A stretch of 64,000 bases of DNA from Sediminitomix flava (GTDB lineage Bacteria > Bacteroidota > Bacteroidia > Cytophagales > Flammeovirgaceae): the NCBI RefSeq assembly GCF_003149185.1, contig NZ_QGDO01000001.1, positions 806,001 through 870,000 of the forward strand. Direction: 5' to 3'. The translations under genes and the position numbers were made by a program. The notes under the pieces were generated by a model. The model saw only the letters and a program-made list of their open reading frames with translations. It searched no databases and had not been told where the DNA came from. The stretch's first letter is position 1. Every line of letters begins with the position of its first letter. Of this stretch, positions 7,996 through 17,659 are shown piece after piece.

Positions 7996-10230
7996 TTAAT
8001 TCTCTAAAGAACAGTAATCATCAGACTCTTTTTTTGCTTTTTCATGTCCCATATCTGCTGCAACTTTTAAGTCCATACATGCAGAATATTTATCATGATT
8101 TTTCTTATGCAGTAATGCTCTCTGATAATATATTTCTGGATCTTTTGCGTAGATTTTAATGGATGTCGTATAATCCTCAATTGCCTTTTCTAAATGTCCC
8201 AATCCAGCATGTAAGCCGGCTCTATTATCATAATAATAGGCATTTGTAGAGTTCATAGATATTGCTGAATCATATTGAACCAAAGCTTCATCGTATCGCT
8301 GTGTATTCTCCAAACTTATAGCAAACTGATTATGCATTTTGGCAGTCTTTTTAGGGTGATCGATATAAGCTCTAAAGTAGGTTACGGCATCTTCATACTT
8401 TTTCCCCATGAACAAGGCATCTGTGAAGTTTTGCTTCAGCACATAATCATCCTCATTCAATTCGATAGCAGATTTAAAGAATTCAGCAGCTTTGTCGTAT
8501 GCTTCTGTTCTGAAATATGCAATCCCTAGATAATTCACATAATCTAAACTAGTTGGTGCTAGCTCCACTGCTTGTTTTAAAGACGTAATAGCTTCTGAAT
8601 TCTTTTCTAAACTCAAGGCTACATAACCATGATTGTAATAATCTACAGGGATAGCATCTTCTCTTTTCACGATTTCTGAAAATACCTCATAAGCTTGTTG
8701 GGTACTGTCTTGTCTGAAATGAGACATGGCTAAGTAATAGTAATTATACCTTGTCACACTTGAATCTTCTAGTGATTTTTGAAGATCAGGAATGGCACTG
8801 CTATAATCCTTCAAATTGTACTTGACTTCTCCTAAAAGTCCGAAAACATCATTTCTTTTAGGATCAAGCTCCAAACACTGATTAAAATCTGAGATGGCTT
8901 TATACCAATTCCCTAACTTTTTGTGAGCAGTACCACGGTTCGAGTAATAAGTAGCATTTTTACTATTTAGGTTGATCGCCTTCGTAAATTCAGCTGCAGC
9001 TTCTTCAAATTTTCCTTCTCTATAAAAATCAATACCAAGTTCATTGAAGTAATCAGAATCCTTCTGCATACGCTCTATTCCATTTCCCTCAGCTAAAGCA
9101 ATAGTTTCTTCCGTTGGTGAGAAAATCGCATCATCAATCTCTTGATCTAAAGAAAATTCATCAATCAAAAAAGTCATCGTATTTGCAATTCTAACAACCT
9201 TTATCTCTTTCATCACAAATTGCCCTTTCTCATTTACCTCTCCAGTAGTGGTCGTGATATCATTCTCTTTTTCTACACGGTAAACTCGATAGTTCTCCTT
9301 ATTGATGTAATATGCTATTGCTTGCTTTTCTTTTGAGAGTACAAATCGGTAAAAAGAAACTCCGTCAAATTCACCTTCTGACAATCTCCTGATCTCAAAT
9401 CCATCCTCCAATAATTCATTGATATCAGAATTATCAAAATCTGCAATCATATTGTTGTCCTCACTCTCGTCTAATGGTTTTATCTCTGCAATCTTAGCCA
9501 TCCCATTATAATTCCATGAAACTGAATCATCTTTACCAAAGATCAGACTCATACCCATGATTTTCATTTCTATTCTCATCTTTGGTAGTTTCATGTAGCA
9601 CAGAAGATCCATCGTCATTCCCTCTACTTCAACCTTACCCTCAAATTTTAAAGGTTTCAGGTAAATACTATCTGCTTCACTTACTTTGTTAAACTGTGAT
9701 AGGATTTCATCGGCTTTGCTTAATTCGACTGGACTGAAAGTAAAACTACCGTACTTTTCGTTGGCACTCTTTACCAATTTTCCAAAAGTCTTTAACTCCT
9801 TATCTGATAAAAGCTTTTCATTACGAAAAGTGAAAGTTGCTTCTTCAGCTCCTTCATCATCTAAGGCTACGGCCTTAATTGTCCCTTCTTCAATACTTTT
9901 AATCAAGTAAAAATCAAGAGACATTACCTTACCAGATATGACTTCTATTTCTTTAATTTTCAAGGAATCATTTTCTACAATTCCTTCTACTTTTGTTTTG
10001 GTATTAAAATAATTAGGCCAATGGATTATACCATCAAAAGCACCTTTCTGAGACTTTAGTACCTCCATATGTGCTTGAAAAGTTGTACCTGAAGGAAATA
10101 CTAATTCTCCATACCAATTCCCCTTATCAAGCTTACTGTTTAGCAATTCTTTATTTGTTGTTTGCCCCAAAGCACTTAGTTGTACCAACGACATCAGAAG
10201 TGCTAAAGTAAGTGTAAAAAGCTGTTTCAT
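7996..10230 (-). CDS. Exported TPR-repeat protein
   Basis: A 744-residue protein with a signal peptide (1-23, ending SALGQ). Residues 25-385 form a beta-rich region, including a part about 165-385 that resembles the lipoprotein-localisation-like fold common in Bacteroidota (inference). From about residue 390 to 730 there are eight to nine tetratricopeptide repeats, with typical units such as GIDFYREGKFEEAAAEFTKA and RGTAHKKLGNWYKAISDF. TPR arrays bind proteins or peptides, so an assembly or scaffolding role in the periplasm or outer membrane is likely, but no partner can be named. The gene is monocistronic, with its own terminator. Confidence 0.8.
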   Translation of the reverse strand: MKQLFTLTLALLMSLVQLSALGQTTNKELLNSKLDKGNWYGELVFPSGTTFQAHMEVLKSQKGAFDGIIHWPNYFNTKTKVEGIVENDSLKIKEIEVISGKVMSLDFYLIKSIEEGTIKAVALDDEGAEEATFTFRNEKLLSDKELKTFGKLVKSANEKYGSFTFSPVELSKADEILSQFNKVSEADSIYLKPLKFEGKVEVEGMTMDLLCYMKLPKMRIEMKIMGMSLIFGKDDSVSWNYNGMAKIAEIKPLDESEDNNMIADFDNSDINELLEDGFEIRRLSEGEFDGVSFYRFVLSKEKQAIAYYINKENYRVYRVEKENDITTTTGEVNEKGQFVMKEIKVVRIANTMTFLIDEFSLDQEIDDAIFSPTEETIALAEGNGIERMQKDSDYFNELGIDFYREGKFEEAAAEFTKAINLNSKNATYYSNRGTAHKKLGNWYKAISDFNQCLELDPKRNDVFGLLGEVKYNLKDYSSAIPDLQKSLEDSSVTRYNYYYLAMSHFRQDSTQQAYEVFSEIVKREDAIPVDYYNHGYVALSLEKNSEAITSLKQAVELAPTSLDYVNYLGIAYFRTEAYDKAAEFFKSAIELNEDDYVLKQNFTDALFMGKKYEDAVTYFRAYIDHPKKTAKMHNQFAISLENTQRYDEALVQYDSAISMNSTNAYYYDNRAGLHAGLGHLEKAIEDYTTSIKIYAKDPEIYYQRALLHKKNHDKYSACMDLKVAADMGHEKAKKESDDYCSLEN

Positions 10231-10460
10231 CTTCCCTTTATGCTTTGCTTATAAAATGAAAAAAGTTGGACTTCTCCTCTTTAAAAAAATGGAAAAGTAT
10301 ATTTAAATCAATGTCATATTAAACAAGATTGATCTTATTCTTAGCTAAGAAACAAATTTAAGCCTATACTTAACCTTATCATCAAGATGATAAAAAAAAT
10401 TTCTAAACGATTGTAGATGAGATCAAGATCTTAAAATCCGATTAAGAGTTATATCTAGAA

Positions 10461-10499
10461 GAAAACCCCAATAAGACGGTCTTGCTCATTGGGGTTTTC
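10461..10499. terminator. Intrinsic terminator hairpin
   Basis: A perfect 12-bp stem, GAAAACCCCAAT (10461-10472) with ATTGGGGTTTTC (10488-10499), lies just downstream of the PH-like gene on the minus strand. The T residues lie inside the stem and no long external T-tract follows. Confidence 0.7.
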
Positions 10500-10522
10500 A
10501 GTAATTAGGAATCTGAAACTTA

Positions 10523-11134
10523 TTAGTTTAGAATGTACTTCTCAAATACTTCTGAGAAATCATCTACATGAAACTCATGATGTTTAGCAACTTTCCAGTC
10601 ATAAACATACTCATTCAAGCTTGCGAATTCAGACTTAGAAACATTACTACCAAATGCTCCTTTTAATGCATTAATTGAAACTGATAAACTTTCATCAGAC
10701 ATGTCTAACTTCTTCGCATTTTCATCTTGAATAGATGCAATCTTGATCAAGCTTTTGTATAGGTCTTTTAGCTTTTCAATTTGCTTTTTATCCACATCAA
10801 TACTGTATGACTCATCGCCAAGTCTAAATTTGATTTCAACATCAAGGTCGATGTTTCCTGCAGTCTCAAGCTTAACATCACTGAAAGTATGTGACTTATA
10901 AGTGATGCGCTTCAAGACTCTTTTTGAATTCATTGCAGAATCTCCATCTAAGTGAATAAGCGCTGTATTTGTAAAGCAATATTCATCTGATTTTGATTTG
11001 ATTAAGAAGAAGATTTTTTCTCCATCTTCATGCATTACATAATCATCAGAATCTACTTTGTCATAATCTGAAGGGTCAATGATTTTTCCGATGTCGCTAA
11101 GTCCCATCACATCAGAAGCCAATTTCTTAAACAT
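10523..11134 (-). CDS. PH-domain-like protein (YvbH-like)
   Basis: A 203-residue protein without signal peptide or membrane segment, so probably cytoplasmic. Residues about 20-125 look like a bacterial pleckstrin-homology-like fold of the YvbH type: alternating strands with FFLIKSKSDEYCFTNTALIHL and SKRVLKRITYKSHTF, followed by a helix containing KKQIEKLKDLYKSL. The C-terminal part (130-203) is helical and may mediate oligomerisation. The family assignment rests on pattern recognition only; the function of such proteins is not known. It lies between the TPR gene and the first SpoIIE-type sensor, all on the minus strand but separated by intergenic gaps of over 200 bases. Confidence 0.6.
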   Translation of the reverse strand: MFKKLASDVMGLSDIGKIIDPSDYDKVDSDDYVMHEDGEKIFFLIKSKSDEYCFTNTALIHLDGDSAMNSKRVLKRITYKSHTFSDVKLETAGNIDLDVEIKFRLGDESYSIDVDKKQIEKLKDLYKSLIKIASIQDENAKKLDMSDESLSVSINALKGAFGSNVSKSEFASLNEYVYDWKVAKHHEFHVDDFSEVFEKYILN

Positions 11135-11355
11135 GGTTTTAAGGTTTCGTTTTTATATTGAATAAATAGGATAAATATTATACAATATAGAAAGAATTCA
11201 GACTATATAAAGTAATCATTTAAGCTTATTCACATTCCACACTAAAGAATCATTTCCTTCTCTGAGGGTATATTTTGACTTTCAATCCTTACCTATAAAC
11301 AAGTCAAAACGACTTGTACTTCAACACTAAACTAGCTTCAGATTCATAAATTCAA

Positions 11356-14300
11356 CTATACTTTCATTCCAAAAATGGTGATATCATCACGCTGATTCGC
11401 ATCTTTTTGAAAACCATTAATCGTCTGATTTACTAATGCTTCCCCTTCAGAAAAATCTTTTAATGCTACACAATTCATAAACAGTTCTTCTAAACGCTTT
11501 GAACCAAATCGATTCTTTGTACCATCATTTTGGTCAATCAGTCCATCAGAACTCATAAATAAGACATCTCCTTTATTTAGTGTAAAGGTTTTGTTTGTGA
11601 AAATGCTTTGATTTCGCCTTTTCCAAATTCCACCAATGCGGATATTGTCTCCTTTTACCTTTTTAAGGTTATGTTCTGTATAATAATATAGCGTTGATTT
11701 AGAACCCGCATACACTACATTCATTCGGTCTTCCTCATATTCAAATCGGCAAAGAGCAACATCCATTCCATCTGAATTTGAGCCACTTTCTTGCTTTAAA
11801 ACTACCTTCAATCTGATTTTTAACTCTGCAAGAATTACAGCGGGATCATAAACACCTTTTTCCTTAATGATATGATTAAGTAAACTTGTACCGATCATAG
11901 ACATAAATGCACCAGGCACACCATGTCCTGTACAATCTGCTACAACCATAAAACTATATTGGTCTTTTTGGTATGCCCAATAAAAATCACCAGAAACAAG
12001 ATCTTTAGCTTTGTAAACCAAGAAATAAGCTTTTAACATATCGTCCATTACTCCTGTACTCGGAAGAAAGGCTTGTTGAATTGTCTCTGCGTAACGAATA
12101 CTTTGGGTAATTTGCTCATTTTTTTCAGCTAAGAAATCTCTCTGTAAAGCTAATTCTTCAGCTTGTTGTTGTACCTCTTCATTCTTCTGAACTAACTCGG
12201 CAGTACGCTCAACTACTTGTTCTTCTAATTTGTGCTTTTGTACAATTTCTTTATTCAGTCGATGGCGATACCAGCCATACCCACTACCTAAAAAGCTAAG
12301 AAGTACAATCGTTCTAAACCACCATGTCATCCAATAAGGAGGTGTTACAAACAATGTAATTTGTTTTCCTTCTTCATTCCACAAGCCATCGTTATTAGAG
12401 GCTCTGACAGTCAGTGTATATTCTCCTGGGTTTAGGTTTGTGAATGTTGCCGAGCGTGTTTCACTATCAAACCATTGATCAGAGAAGCCTTTCAATTGAT
12501 ATTCATATTTGTTCTTTTCGGGGATAGAGTAATTGAGTGCAAGAAAGTCAAATGAGATCACTGATTGTTCATAGTCAACTCTGATTGTATCTGTAAAAGT
12601 GATCTCTTGAGCTAAAATTTCAGTTTCATCACCAAACTTGATCGATTTATTGAAAATGGAAAAATCCATAAAGTATACTGGTGGTACTTTCTTATTTTCA
12701 ATCAGTTCGTCGGGATAAAATAGAATGACTCCATCTATTGTTCCGAATGCAAGCTGTCCATCTTCTCCCCTAGAACTTCCTTGATAAGTAAATTCATCAC
12801 TAGGTAAACCATCTGATTTGTCATACCTTTTCACCACTTCACCAATACTTGTATTATACTTATACAGCCCTTTTGAAGTACCAATCCAAATATTGCCTTG
12901 TCGATCGCCATTTAGAGACCTAATACTTACTGATTTTAACTCATCGTTTTCAACTTGTTCGAAAACTTCTTTCTCAATGTTGTAACGTAATAAGCCATTT
13001 GTATTTGTCCCTGCCCAAAGAATTCCATCATTATCTTTATAGAAATCGCAAAAATGAGTTTTGTACAATGGGTCTCTAACTGTTGCTTCAGGTATTTCTG
13101 GACCTGCAAAAGTTTTAATCACTTTCAAAGACTTCGCATCAATCACTTGAATACCATTTGACTGCATTCCTAGCCAAACTAAACCATTGTCATCCGTATA
13201 AAGACTACGAATTCCATCAAAAAGCAGCCCTTTATTATCCATTTTTAAGGTCTTGAACAACTTTGTGTCCTCATTAAATACGGATACTCCTTTTGCCAAA
13301 GAGGCTAACCAAATATTGCCATAAATATCTTCAGCTATACTCGCTACAGTTCGGTCACCTAAAGATGTATCATCCCCATCTATTGGCTGATAATTATCAA
13401 ACTTCCCATCTTCTTCATTCCATACATTAACTCCACCTCTATCAGTTCCTATCCACAGTCGACCTTTAGTATCTTTCAAAATAGCTCCAACTTGGTTTTG
13501 AGTAATAGAAATATCGGTATGATCTGTATAAGAATAAACTCCTCCTGTTTCTTGATTAATTATGGAAACACCTCCACCATAGGTTCCTGTGTATAGATTG
13601 TTACCTGATAGTAAAACAGCATCTACTTTTTTAGCATTAAGACTTTTATCAGTTTTCGTATACGTCTTAAACTTATATCTATGAGGGTCAAAAACACTAA
13701 CTCCTCCGCCATAAGTACCAACCCATAGTAAGTCATTGGAGTCAACATAAATACTAAATTGATTATTTGCACTCAAGCTCGAAGGGTCTGAAACATTGTT
13801 ATAGTACCTTTTAAACGTTTCTTTCTCTACATCAAAATAATTTACTCCACCTCCAAAAGTTGCTAACCAAAGACTCCCTAATCTATCTTCTGCTATTGCC
13901 AATACTTGATCTTGCCCTAAGGAATTGCTGTTTTTTTCATCATAAGTAAATGTCTTGAACTTTCCATCACCTAGGTACTTACAAAAACCACCTTCATTCG
14001 TTCCTATCCAAATTGTTCCTTTTTTGTCTTTATAAATACAATTTAGAGCATTTGTACTAAGGCTATAAGGATCATCTTTCTGATGTTTTATATATGAAAA
14101 GGATTTTGTATTGGGGTTATATACACTTACTCCGTTATTAAATGAAGCAAACCAAATGTTACCCTCTTCATCTTCAACTACACCTCGAATATCTGAAGAA
14201 TTAGTTCCTGTCCCTTCTTCTTTTGAGTCAAACCCGATCAGAGTTTCGGCTTCCTTATCAAAAAGGTGAATACCACCAAAGTAGGTTGTGACCCAAAAAT

Positions 14301-14733
14301 TACCATGACTATCCTCTAAAAAGCCACTGATATGCCTATCATCTAAAGCAAGACTATCTACTTTTCCATCAACTTCCCTGAATGATTCTGTGCTTGGATC
14401 ATATAAATTAATTCCTCTTCCAAATGTTCCTACCCAAAAGTCTCCATCCTTATCTGTGTAAAGACATGAAATATCATTTCCACTGATCGACCTCAAAGAA
14501 TCTTCAGCATCATGATAAAACGTTTTGATTGTATAACCATCAAATCTGTTTAAACCTTTCTCTGTACCAAACCACGTAAAGCCATACTTGTCTTGAGAAA
14601 TTGTATATACAGACATAGATGATAATCCATCCTCAGATGTAATGTGCTCAAACTTGACAGTCCCCTGCTGTCCATATGCATTTGAAGCAAGTAATAAAAG
14701 AGTCAACAACGAATGATAGAATAAAGCCTTCAT
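11356..14733 (-). CDS. Periplasmic beta-propeller sensor with cytoplasmic SpoIIE-type PP2C phosphatase
   Basis: A 1125-residue membrane signalling protein. A signal peptide (1-21) is followed by two-component-regulator propeller repeats (about 25-690; recurring units like DKYGFTWFGTEKGLNRFDG), a Y_Y_Y domain (about 700-790, with YEYQLKGFSDQW), one transmembrane helix (about 798-820), a coiled coil (about 825-885) and a SpoIIE/PP2C domain (about 889-1125). Metal-binding aspartates are visible in VVADCTGHGVPGAF and MSSDGLIDQND. This architecture senses a ligand, often a glycan, outside and dephosphorylates a regulator inside (family knowledge). The usual histidine kinase and AraC output of propeller hybrids is replaced by a phosphatase. 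It has a paralogue at 23404-26691; the GH65/MFS unit is upstream. The ligand is unknown. Confidence 0.9.
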   Translation of the reverse strand: MKALFYHSLLTLLLLASNAYGQQGTVKFEHITSEDGLSSMSVYTISQDKYGFTWFGTEKGLNRFDGYTIKTFYHDAEDSLRSISGNDISCLYTDKDGDFWVGTFGRGINLYDPSTESFREVDGKVDSLALDDRHISGFLEDSHGNFWVTTYFGGIHLFDKEAETLIGFDSKEEGTGTNSSDIRGVVEDEEGNIWFASFNNGVSVYNPNTKSFSYIKHQKDDPYSLSTNALNCIYKDKKGTIWIGTNEGGFCKYLGDGKFKTFTYDEKNSNSLGQDQVLAIAEDRLGSLWLATFGGGVNYFDVEKETFKRYYNNVSDPSSLSANNQFSIYVDSNDLLWVGTYGGGVSVFDPHRYKFKTYTKTDKSLNAKKVDAVLLSGNNLYTGTYGGGVSIINQETGGVYSYTDHTDISITQNQVGAILKDTKGRLWIGTDRGGVNVWNEEDGKFDNYQPIDGDDTSLGDRTVASIAEDIYGNIWLASLAKGVSVFNEDTKLFKTLKMDNKGLLFDGIRSLYTDDNGLVWLGMQSNGIQVIDAKSLKVIKTFAGPEIPEATVRDPLYKTHFCDFYKDNDGILWAGTNTNGLLRYNIEKEVFEQVENDELKSVSIRSLNGDRQGNIWIGTSKGLYKYNTSIGEVVKRYDKSDGLPSDEFTYQGSSRGEDGQLAFGTIDGVILFYPDELIENKKVPPVYFMDFSIFNKSIKFGDETEILAQEITFTDTIRVDYEQSVISFDFLALNYSIPEKNKYEYQLKGFSDQWFDSETRSATFTNLNPGEYTLTVRASNNDGLWNEEGKQITLFVTPPYWMTWWFRTIVLLSFLGSGYGWYRHRLNKEIVQKHKLEEQVVERTAELVQKNEEVQQQAEELALQRDFLAEKNEQITQSIRYAETIQQAFLPSTGVMDDMLKAYFLVYKAKDLVSGDFYWAYQKDQYSFMVVADCTGHGVPGAFMSMIGTSLLNHIIKEKGVYDPAVILAELKIRLKVVLKQESGSNSDGMDVALCRFEYEEDRMNVVYAGSKSTLYYYTEHNLKKVKGDNIRIGGIWKRRNQSIFTNKTFTLNKGDVLFMSSDGLIDQNDGTKNRFGSKRLEELFMNCVALKDFSEGEALVNQTINGFQKDANQRDDITIFGMKV

Positions 14734-15108
14734 GTTAGTGTAGTATAAAAAATAAGTCGTTTATCCATTTCATTGATTCGTACAAATGTGAATCATTTTA
14801 AGACAGAATAATTGATAAAAATGGACTTATTTTTACAATGAAAAAAATATAGATAATACCCTATAAAATTAAAATATTATCAAAATATACATATTAATTT
14901 ACATTTTATGCAACAAAGATTAAATGTAAATGCTATTTGAAAGAAGTCTAAAGAATAATGTTACTCTAGTTTAGTTTATCTGTTTTATACTATTTTAAGC
15001 TCAAAAAACTGTGGATATACATTTTTTAAAAGCACAAAAAAAGCCCCACAATTGCTTGTGAGGCTCCAAGACACTTGAAAAGTGCTTTATATTAATACAG
15101 GCTATGTA
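14734..15108. other. Intergenic region with sensor-gene upstream DNA and GH65 terminator
   Basis: The left part (14734-15030) is very AT-rich and should carry the promoter of the SpoIIE-type sensor, but I found no clear TAnnTTTG element in it. The right part holds the GH65 terminator at 15034-15065. No coding capacity was recognised. Confidence 0.6.
15034..15065 (-). terminator. Intrinsic terminator of the GH65 gene
   Basis: On the minus strand AGCCTCACAA (complement of 15056-15065) pairs with TTGTGGGGCT (complement of 15042-15051) with one mismatch and is followed by seven T residues (complement of 15035-15041). Confidence 0.8.
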
Positions 15109-17424
15109 TTACTTTTTCACAGGGATAACCAACTCTCCGTTACCTGCCAATTCTTGCTTAGCACCGTAAACAAGCATTTCAGCAGCAACATCAGTATTGT
15201 TCTTGATTGTTACGTTTTCGTGATCTACACGGATATCCATTGTAGCTCCTCTCCAAACAATCTTGAATGTATAAGCTTCCCACTCAGAAGGAATTTGAGG
15301 CTCAAGGCTCAATTGCTCATCAATCACACGCTTACCACCGAATCCTTCGATTACTGACATCCAAGTACCCGCCATTGAAGTTGTGTGACATCCGTCTTGT
15401 GAATCCTCGTTGTAGTTATCAAGGTCAAGACGAGAAGTTCTTAGGTAGAACTCATAAGCACGCTCCATATCACCGATTCTTGCAGCGATGATAGAGTGAA
15501 CACATGGAGACAATGACGACTCATGTACTGTTCTTGGCTCATAGAAGTCGTAGTTACGCTTCAATGTAGGAACGTCGAACTCATGCTCGAAGAAGTACAA
15601 TCCTTGAAGAACATCAGCTTGCTTGATGAAGTTAGAACGCAAGATTCTATCCCATGACCAGTTGTGTACCAATGGAAGGTGTTTAGGATCTAGGTCTTTC
15701 ACCAAGATTTGCTCTTTATCTAGGAAGTTATCTGCTTGCAAGAAGATGTCTCTCTTCTCATCGTATGGATAGTACATGTTGTCTACGATGTCTTTCCACT
15801 TAGCAGTTTCTTCAGCTTCGTTGAAGTTGTTTTTCGCTACCAACTCAGCATAACGATCAGCGTGATTTGCTTTTACGTAATCTACTGCCTCTTGTGCGTA
15901 ACGCATAGACCAAGATGCGATGTAGTTCGTGTACCAGTTGTTATCAACGTTGTTATCAAACTCGTTTGGTCCAGTTACACCGTGCATTACGTATTGGTTC
16001 TTGTGCTCTGAGAAGTGAACACGTTGTGCCCAGAATCTAGCTACACCCAATAGTACATCAAAACCGTACTCAGCAAGGTAAGCATAGTCTTGTGTATGTC
16101 TGATGTAGTTATAGATAGCATAAGACATAGAACCGTTACGGTGAATCTCTTCGAAAGTGATCTCCCACTCATTGTGACATTCTTCACCGTTGATTGTTAC
16201 CATTGGGTAAAGTGCTGCACCGTTGTCGAATCCTAATTTACCAGCATTCTCGATTGCTCTTTCCAAGTGGTTGTGACGGTATACAAGTAGGTTACGAGCT
16301 ACTTTAGGGTCTGCTGTACACAAGTAGAATGGCACACAGTATGCCTCAGTATCCCAGTAAGTTACCCCACCGTATTTTTCACCAGTAAATCCTTTAGGAC
16401 CGATGTTCAAACGAGCATCCTCACCAGTGTAAGTTTGGTTCAATTGGAAGATGTTGAAACGGATACCTTGTTGAGCAGCAACATCGCCCTCAATTTTGAT
16501 ATCTGAAAGCTCCCATTTGCTAGCCCAAGCCTCAGCTTGCTCAGCCAACATTGCATCGAAACCTTTAGCTTTAATTTTAGCCAATTCAGCTTTTGCTGCA
16601 TCAACTAGTGCTGCTTTATCATGGTTCAAAGATGATACAACAGCTGCATATTTTGTGAATACTACTTCTTCACCTTCTTTAGCTGAAACCTCTACAGTTT
16701 GAGAAACAAATTTCTCTGCTTCTGCCAATGTTGGGTTTAATGCTTGCTCCGCTCCTGCTACAGTGATTGCATAATCCATTGCAGTAGTTACTTGGAACAA
16801 AGTCTTACGTACTTCAGCAGTTACATAAGCGAAACCTGTTTCGTTACCTTTTGCTGCTTCAGTCCAGAATTTTTCGTCGTAGTTTGAGTCTTCGTTTACT
16901 ACGTCAGCGTCTACTGTAGGAGTAAATTTGATGTTTCCGCTGAAGTTCAATGGAGTGATTGCATATTTGATCACACCAGCTTCATCATCTACGATAGAAC
17001 AGAAACGAGTTGCTTCAACTTTAACTTCTTTACCTGATGCTAAACGAGCCGTAAACGTTCTGTAAAGGAAACCATCCTTCATGTTTAACACTCTCTTGAA
17101 GTCAATTACTTCAGCAGTGTTCAAGTCAAGCTCTTCACCTTCAATTTCTACATTGATACCGATCCAACTTGGTGCATTCAATACCTTCGCGAAATACTCA
17201 GGGTATCCATTTTTCCACCATCCTACTCTAGTTTTGTCTGGGTAGTAAACACCTGCAATGTAAGTACCTTGCATGCTGTCTCCAGAGTACTTCTCTTCGA
17301 AGTTACCTCTCTGTCCCATACGACCATTACCCAATGAGAACAAGCTTTCAGAAATACGATTGTTTTCTACATGGAATCCTTCTTCGATGATATTCCAGTT
17401 GTCGTGCTTGATGTAGTTTTTCAT
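15109..17424 (-). CDS. GH65 disaccharide phosphorylase (maltose phosphorylase-like)
   Basis: A 771-residue cytoplasmic enzyme without signal peptide. It is predicted to split an alpha-glucoside disaccharide with inorganic phosphate into beta-glucose 1-phosphate plus glucose. The catalytic acid is E488 in TGPNEFDNNVDNNWYTN, the same motif and nearly the same position as E487 of Lactobacillus brevis maltose phosphorylase. The phosphate-site motif HESSLSPCVHS begins near residue 634, and the length matches the family. Substrate (maltose, kojibiose, nigerose or trehalose) cannot be fixed from sequence; the neighbouring MFS permease favours maltose. Codons are strongly biased compared with neighbours, suggesting high expression. 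No beta-phosphoglucomutase, the usual partner, lies nearby. Confidence 0.9.
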   Translation of the reverse strand: MKNYIKHDNWNIIEEGFHVENNRISESLFSLGNGRMGQRGNFEEKYSGDSMQGTYIAGVYYPDKTRVGWWKNGYPEYFAKVLNAPSWIGINVEIEGEELDLNTAEVIDFKRVLNMKDGFLYRTFTARLASGKEVKVEATRFCSIVDDEAGVIKYAITPLNFSGNIKFTPTVDADVVNEDSNYDEKFWTEAAKGNETGFAYVTAEVRKTLFQVTTAMDYAITVAGAEQALNPTLAEAEKFVSQTVEVSAKEGEEVVFTKYAAVVSSLNHDKAALVDAAKAELAKIKAKGFDAMLAEQAEAWASKWELSDIKIEGDVAAQQGIRFNIFQLNQTYTGEDARLNIGPKGFTGEKYGGVTYWDTEAYCVPFYLCTADPKVARNLLVYRHNHLERAIENAGKLGFDNGAALYPMVTINGEECHNEWEITFEEIHRNGSMSYAIYNYIRHTQDYAYLAEYGFDVLLGVARFWAQRVHFSEHKNQYVMHGVTGPNEFDNNVDNNWYTNYIASWSMRYAQEAVDYVKANHADRYAELVAKNNFNEAEETAKWKDIVDNMYYPYDEKRDIFLQADNFLDKEQILVKDLDPKHLPLVHNWSWDRILRSNFIKQADVLQGLYFFEHEFDVPTLKRNYDFYEPRTVHESSLSPCVHSIIAARIGDMERAYEFYLRTSRLDLDNYNEDSQDGCHTTSMAGTWMSVIEGFGGKRVIDEQLSLEPQIPSEWEAYTFKIVWRGATMDIRVDHENVTIKNNTDVAAEMLVYGAKQELAGNGELVIPVKK

Positions 17425-17593
17425 TTTCAGTAAACTTTATTTTTACCCTTTCTCAATAAATCCTTCAACTATGAACATAACGTGCCAACCTAATCTCACC
17501 CAGAGGTCAGAAAAGAAGGGTCTTTATATTCAACCAACAAATGAAAAGGGAATTCAATTTTGATTTTGTAAATAGGACAATTTTTAAGCTAGC

Positions 17594-17633
17594 CTTGTAA
17601 GGAGGCATTCCTAAGGATATAACTCCTTACAAG
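17594..17633 (-). other. Perfect hairpin between MFS and GH65 genes
   Basis: CTTGTAAGGAG (17594-17604) and CTCCTTACAAG (17623-17633) are perfect 11-base arms around an 18-base loop. It lies 27 bases after the permease stop and about 170 bases before the GH65 start. No T-tract follows on the minus strand, so it is more likely an mRNA processing or stabilising hairpin, or a weak attenuator, than a full terminator. Confidence 0.6.
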
Positions 17634-17659
17634 TAAGCTCAATATATAATACAGGTTGC

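Noticed and set aside
15082-17000. Several plus-strand frames of 60-90 codons opposite the GH65 gene
   Set aside because: They are shadows on the strand opposite a strongly codon-biased gene; their products are rich in Ser, Val and Tyr without any family pattern.
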